Under the pieces are notes generated by a model, which was not told the origin of the DNA, did not search any database, and worked only from the letters and a program-made list of their open reading frames with translations. Made by a program: the position numbers and the translations under genes. From the NCBI GenBank assembly GCA_964655525.1, contig CAZZNE010000010.1, forward strand, positions 1-64,000: a stretch of 64,000 bases of DNA, given 5' to 3'. This document shows, in pieces, positions 61,954-64,000 of this stretch. This DNA comes from DLAJ01 sp964655525 (GTDB lineage: Bacteria > Bacillota > Clostridia > Lachnospirales > Lachnospiraceae). Numbering within the stretch: the stretch's first letter is position 1; each line of letters opens with the position of its first letter.

Positions 61954-63006
61954 TTGAAACTAACAAAGGTGGATCAGCTTGAAGAGGGGAATGTTCTTGA
62001 GCAGGACATTATGACAAGGGACTATCAGGTCTTACTCGGAAGCGGCACGGTTTTGAAAAAAGAATATATTGAGAAGCTGAGAGAGCTTGGTATCAATGAA
62101 GTCTTTATTCATGATGAGTTAAAAATTCCGGTTAAAGAGATTCTTATTTTACGGAACGACATGGAGAAAGGTTTTCATGATAAAATTCGTGACGTGATCG
62201 AAAAGCATACCTATCAGCATAATGATGAGCTACAGGAGCTTTGCCAAACGGCCGACGCCATCATTATGGAAATTCTGTCAGAGAATAGCGTACTTGAAAA
62301 GGTCTATGATATTAAAGAGCGGAGCGCGGATCTTTATGAGCATTCTATCAGCCTGTGCACCTTAGTTACGTTACTCGCGTTGAAATATTCTTTTAAAAAT
62401 GATACGGTTCACGATATGGGTATCGCATGCCTGCTGCATGATTTGGGTCTGCGTTATCTGACGCTGGATTATAAAGATACGAATATGACAGAAATGTCAG
62501 AGATTGAATTCAGCGAATACAAAAAACATCCGGTATATGCGTATACCTCATTAAAAAATGAAACGTGGCTGTCAAATGAAAGTAAAAATATGATCCTGAT
62601 GCATCATGAACATATTGACGGTTCGGGTTATCCGCTGCATGCGACATCCATTCCGCTTACCATTCAGATCATCACCATTTGCGATATATTTGACGAAATG
62701 ATCAGCGGCATCGGCTACAAGCGGAAAAAGGTCCGGGAGGCGGTTGAATTTCTGCGCACAGCGGCAAATCAATTATTTCCGCAAGAGCTTGTGGACAATT
62801 TTCTGAATTTCATAGCCATTTACCCTGTCGGAACGAAAGTAAAACTCAGCACGGGCGAAGAGGCGATCGTCGTAAAACAAAATCATGCGTTTCCCGACCG
62901 TCCGATTATCCGCATTATCCGGGATAAAAACGGCAAAACTGTAACGAAAGAGATCGAGAGAGACCTGGTGAAAGAAGCATCCATATTTGTGGAGGATGCT
63001 ACCTGA
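61954..63006 (+). CDS. HD-GYP domain phosphodiesterase
   Basis: The 350-residue protein starts with TTG at 61954, GAGG five bases upstream. An N-terminal part (1-60) of the DUF3391 type leads to the HD-GYP domain with HD (162-163) and HHEHIDGSGYP (217-227), all residues intact. It should hydrolyse cyclic di-GMP. The C-terminal 50 residues (VGTKVKLSTGEEAIVVK) form a small beta-barrel seen in clostridial members. It is soluble. Confidence 0.92.
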   Translation: MKLTKVDQLEEGNVLEQDIMTRDYQVLLGSGTVLKKEYIEKLRELGINEVFIHDELKIPVKEILILRNDMEKGFHDKIRDVIEKHTYQHNDELQELCQTADAIIMEILSENSVLEKVYDIKERSADLYEHSISLCTLVTLLALKYSFKNDTVHDMGIACLLHDLGLRYLTLDYKDTNMTEMSEIEFSEYKKHPVYAYTSLKNETWLSNESKNMILMHHEHIDGSGYPLHATSIPLTIQIITICDIFDEMISGIGYKRKKVREAVEFLRTAANQLFPQELVDNFLNFIAIYPVGTKVKLSTGEEAIVVKQNHAFPDRPIIRIIRDKNGKTVTKEIERDLVKEASIFVEDAT

Positions 63007-63083
63007 TAGAGAGAATCGTTTATTTTTAATGAAAATAATCTGATAAAAAATCCAGCAAATGAATTTCGGGAGGAGACAGACAA

Positions 63084-64000
63084 ATGATCGACATTAAATT
63101 TTTGAGGGAAAATCCGGAAGCAGTAAAAGAGAATATCCGAAAGAAATTTCAGGATGATAAGCTGCCGCTCGTGGATGAGGTCATTACGCTTGACAGCGAG
63201 GCCAGAAAAACACAGCAGGAAGCGGATACACTTCGAGCGAACCGCAATAAGCTTTCGAAGCAGATCGGTGCATTAATGGGACAGGGTAAAAAAGAAGAAG
63301 CCGAAGCCGTCAAGCAACAGGTTGCCGATCAGGCAAAACAGCTTGAAGCGCTTTCTGCAAAGGAGACAGAGCTTAGCGAAAAAATAACAAAGATTATGAT
63401 GACGATCCCGAATATCATCGATCCGTCCGTGCCGATCGGAAAAAATGATACCGAAAATGTTGAGGTGACAAAATACGGCGAGCCGGTAGTTCCTGACTTT
63501 GAGATTCCTTATCATACAGAGATTATGGAACGTTTTCATGGCATCGACCTTGACAGCGCAAGAAAAGTCGCGGGTAATGGTTTTTATTATTTAATGGGAG
63601 ATATTGCAAGACTGCATTCCGCGGTTATTTCGTATGCGCGTGATTTTATGATCGACCGCGGCTTTACGTATTGTGTGCCGCCGTTTATGATCCGCAGCAG
63701 CGTTGTGACCGGCGTCATGAGTTTTGCGGAAATGGATGCGATGATGTATAAGATCGAGGGAGAGGATCTTTACCTGATCGGTACAAGTGAGCATTCCATG
63801 ATCGGTAAATTTATTGATACCATTCTTCCCGAGCAGGAACTACCGAAGACATTGACGAGCTATTCTCCTTGTTTCCGAAAAGAAAAAGGAGCGCATGGCA
63901 TTGAGGAGCGCGGCATTTACCGTATCCATCAGTTTGAAAAACAGGAGATGATCGTTGTCTGCAAGCCCGAGGAATCGCCGATGTGGTTTGATAAGCTGTG
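63084..64000 (+). CDS. serS: seryl-tRNA synthetase, 5' part
   Basis: The frame from ATG 63084 (GGGAGGAG) is open to the window end and gives 305 residues. The N-terminal coiled-coil arm (about 28-100: LRANRNKLSKQIGAL) grips tRNA-Ser. Class II motifs 1 and 2 follow (NGFYYLMGDIARLHSAVI, TSYSPCFRKEKG, RGIYRIHQFEKQEM). Motif 3 is outside. The 77-bp spacer leaves no room for a T-box leader. Confidence 0.97.
   Translation, partial: MIDIKFLRENPEAVKENIRKKFQDDKLPLVDEVITLDSEARKTQQEADTLRANRNKLSKQIGALMGQGKKEEAEAVKQQVADQAKQLEALSAKETELSEKITKIMMTIPNIIDPSVPIGKNDTENVEVTKYGEPVVPDFEIPYHTEIMERFHGIDLDSARKVAGNGFYYLMGDIARLHSAVISYARDFMIDRGFTYCVPPFMIRSSVVTGVMSFAEMDAMMYKIEGEDLYLIGTSEHSMIGKFIDTILPEQELPKTLTSYSPCFRKEKGAHGIEERGIYRIHQFEKQEMIVVCKPEESPMWFDKL

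Noticed and set aside
63007..63083. T-box leader before serS.
   Set aside because: Only 77 bp are available, with no terminator or T-box sequence.

Overview
The window is a 64-kb stretch of chromosome from a Gram-positive anaerobe of the class Clostridia, most likely a gut-type Lachnospiraceae. This rests on the order around the replication origin (gyrA, gyrB, recF, S4 protein, dnaN, dnaA, oriC, rpmH, rnpA, yidD, yidC, jag, mnmE, mnmG, rsmG, parA, parB), AGGAGG-type ribosome binding sites, families typical of this group (DUF4446, DUF5104, a DUF6688-like protein, the TIGR03915/TIGR03916 pair) and several dispersed intergenic repeats. No rRNA, tRNA, CRISPR array, insertion sequence or prophage was seen. 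The species cannot be named from the sequence alone.

Layout. At 1-104 is the tail of an SGNH esterase. At 187-3754 lies a minus-strand operon resembling Bacillus yxlEFG (PLDc_N protein, ABC ATPase, permease) headed by an XRE regulator. At 4030-10326 are a GH3 glycosidase and a 1283-residue PAS/GGDEF/EAL/GAF/GGDEF signalling protein. At 10551-12885 are a histidine phosphatase, a cupin and an esterase. At 13037-16700 is a two-component system interleaved with an ABC-2 exporter, with a clear four-repeat operator. At 16808-17292 are a truncated Abi-type gene and a small hairpin transcript candidate. At 17324-25916 are a HAD phosphatase, two XRE regulators (one fused to a beta-helix repeat), a YkgJ protein, rarA, an ABC exporter and a membrane protein. 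At 25958-30678 are an M48 protease and a radical-SAM DNA-metabolism cluster. At 30767-36907 are a heterodimeric ABC exporter, a LiaF-like/LytTR pair and a DUF308 protein.

The origin block runs from gyrA (36923) to rsmG (54264). DnaA boxes lie on both sides of dnaA, so the origin looks bipartite. Genes left of dnaA back to 30 kb point left, and most genes to the right point right, as expected for divergent forks. Right of rsmG are an alpha/beta hydrolase, a cytosolic LiaS/DegS-type kinase with a NarL-type regulator, an SGNH hydrolase, a lipoprotein, a parS cluster, parA-parB, a DUF4446 protein, an HD-GYP protein and the start of serS.

The least explained features are three families of dispersed structured repeats placed in leaders and inter-gene spacers (A: 12846, 15685, 20277; B: 14719, 18281, 53396; C: 11866, 51391), a leader peptide translationally coupled to an unknown gene (50817-51229), a promoter plus 17-bp hairpin that hides a ribosome binding site and a 12-codon frame (17179-17292), and a terminator-like hairpin directly in front of the LytTR gene (36259-36294).
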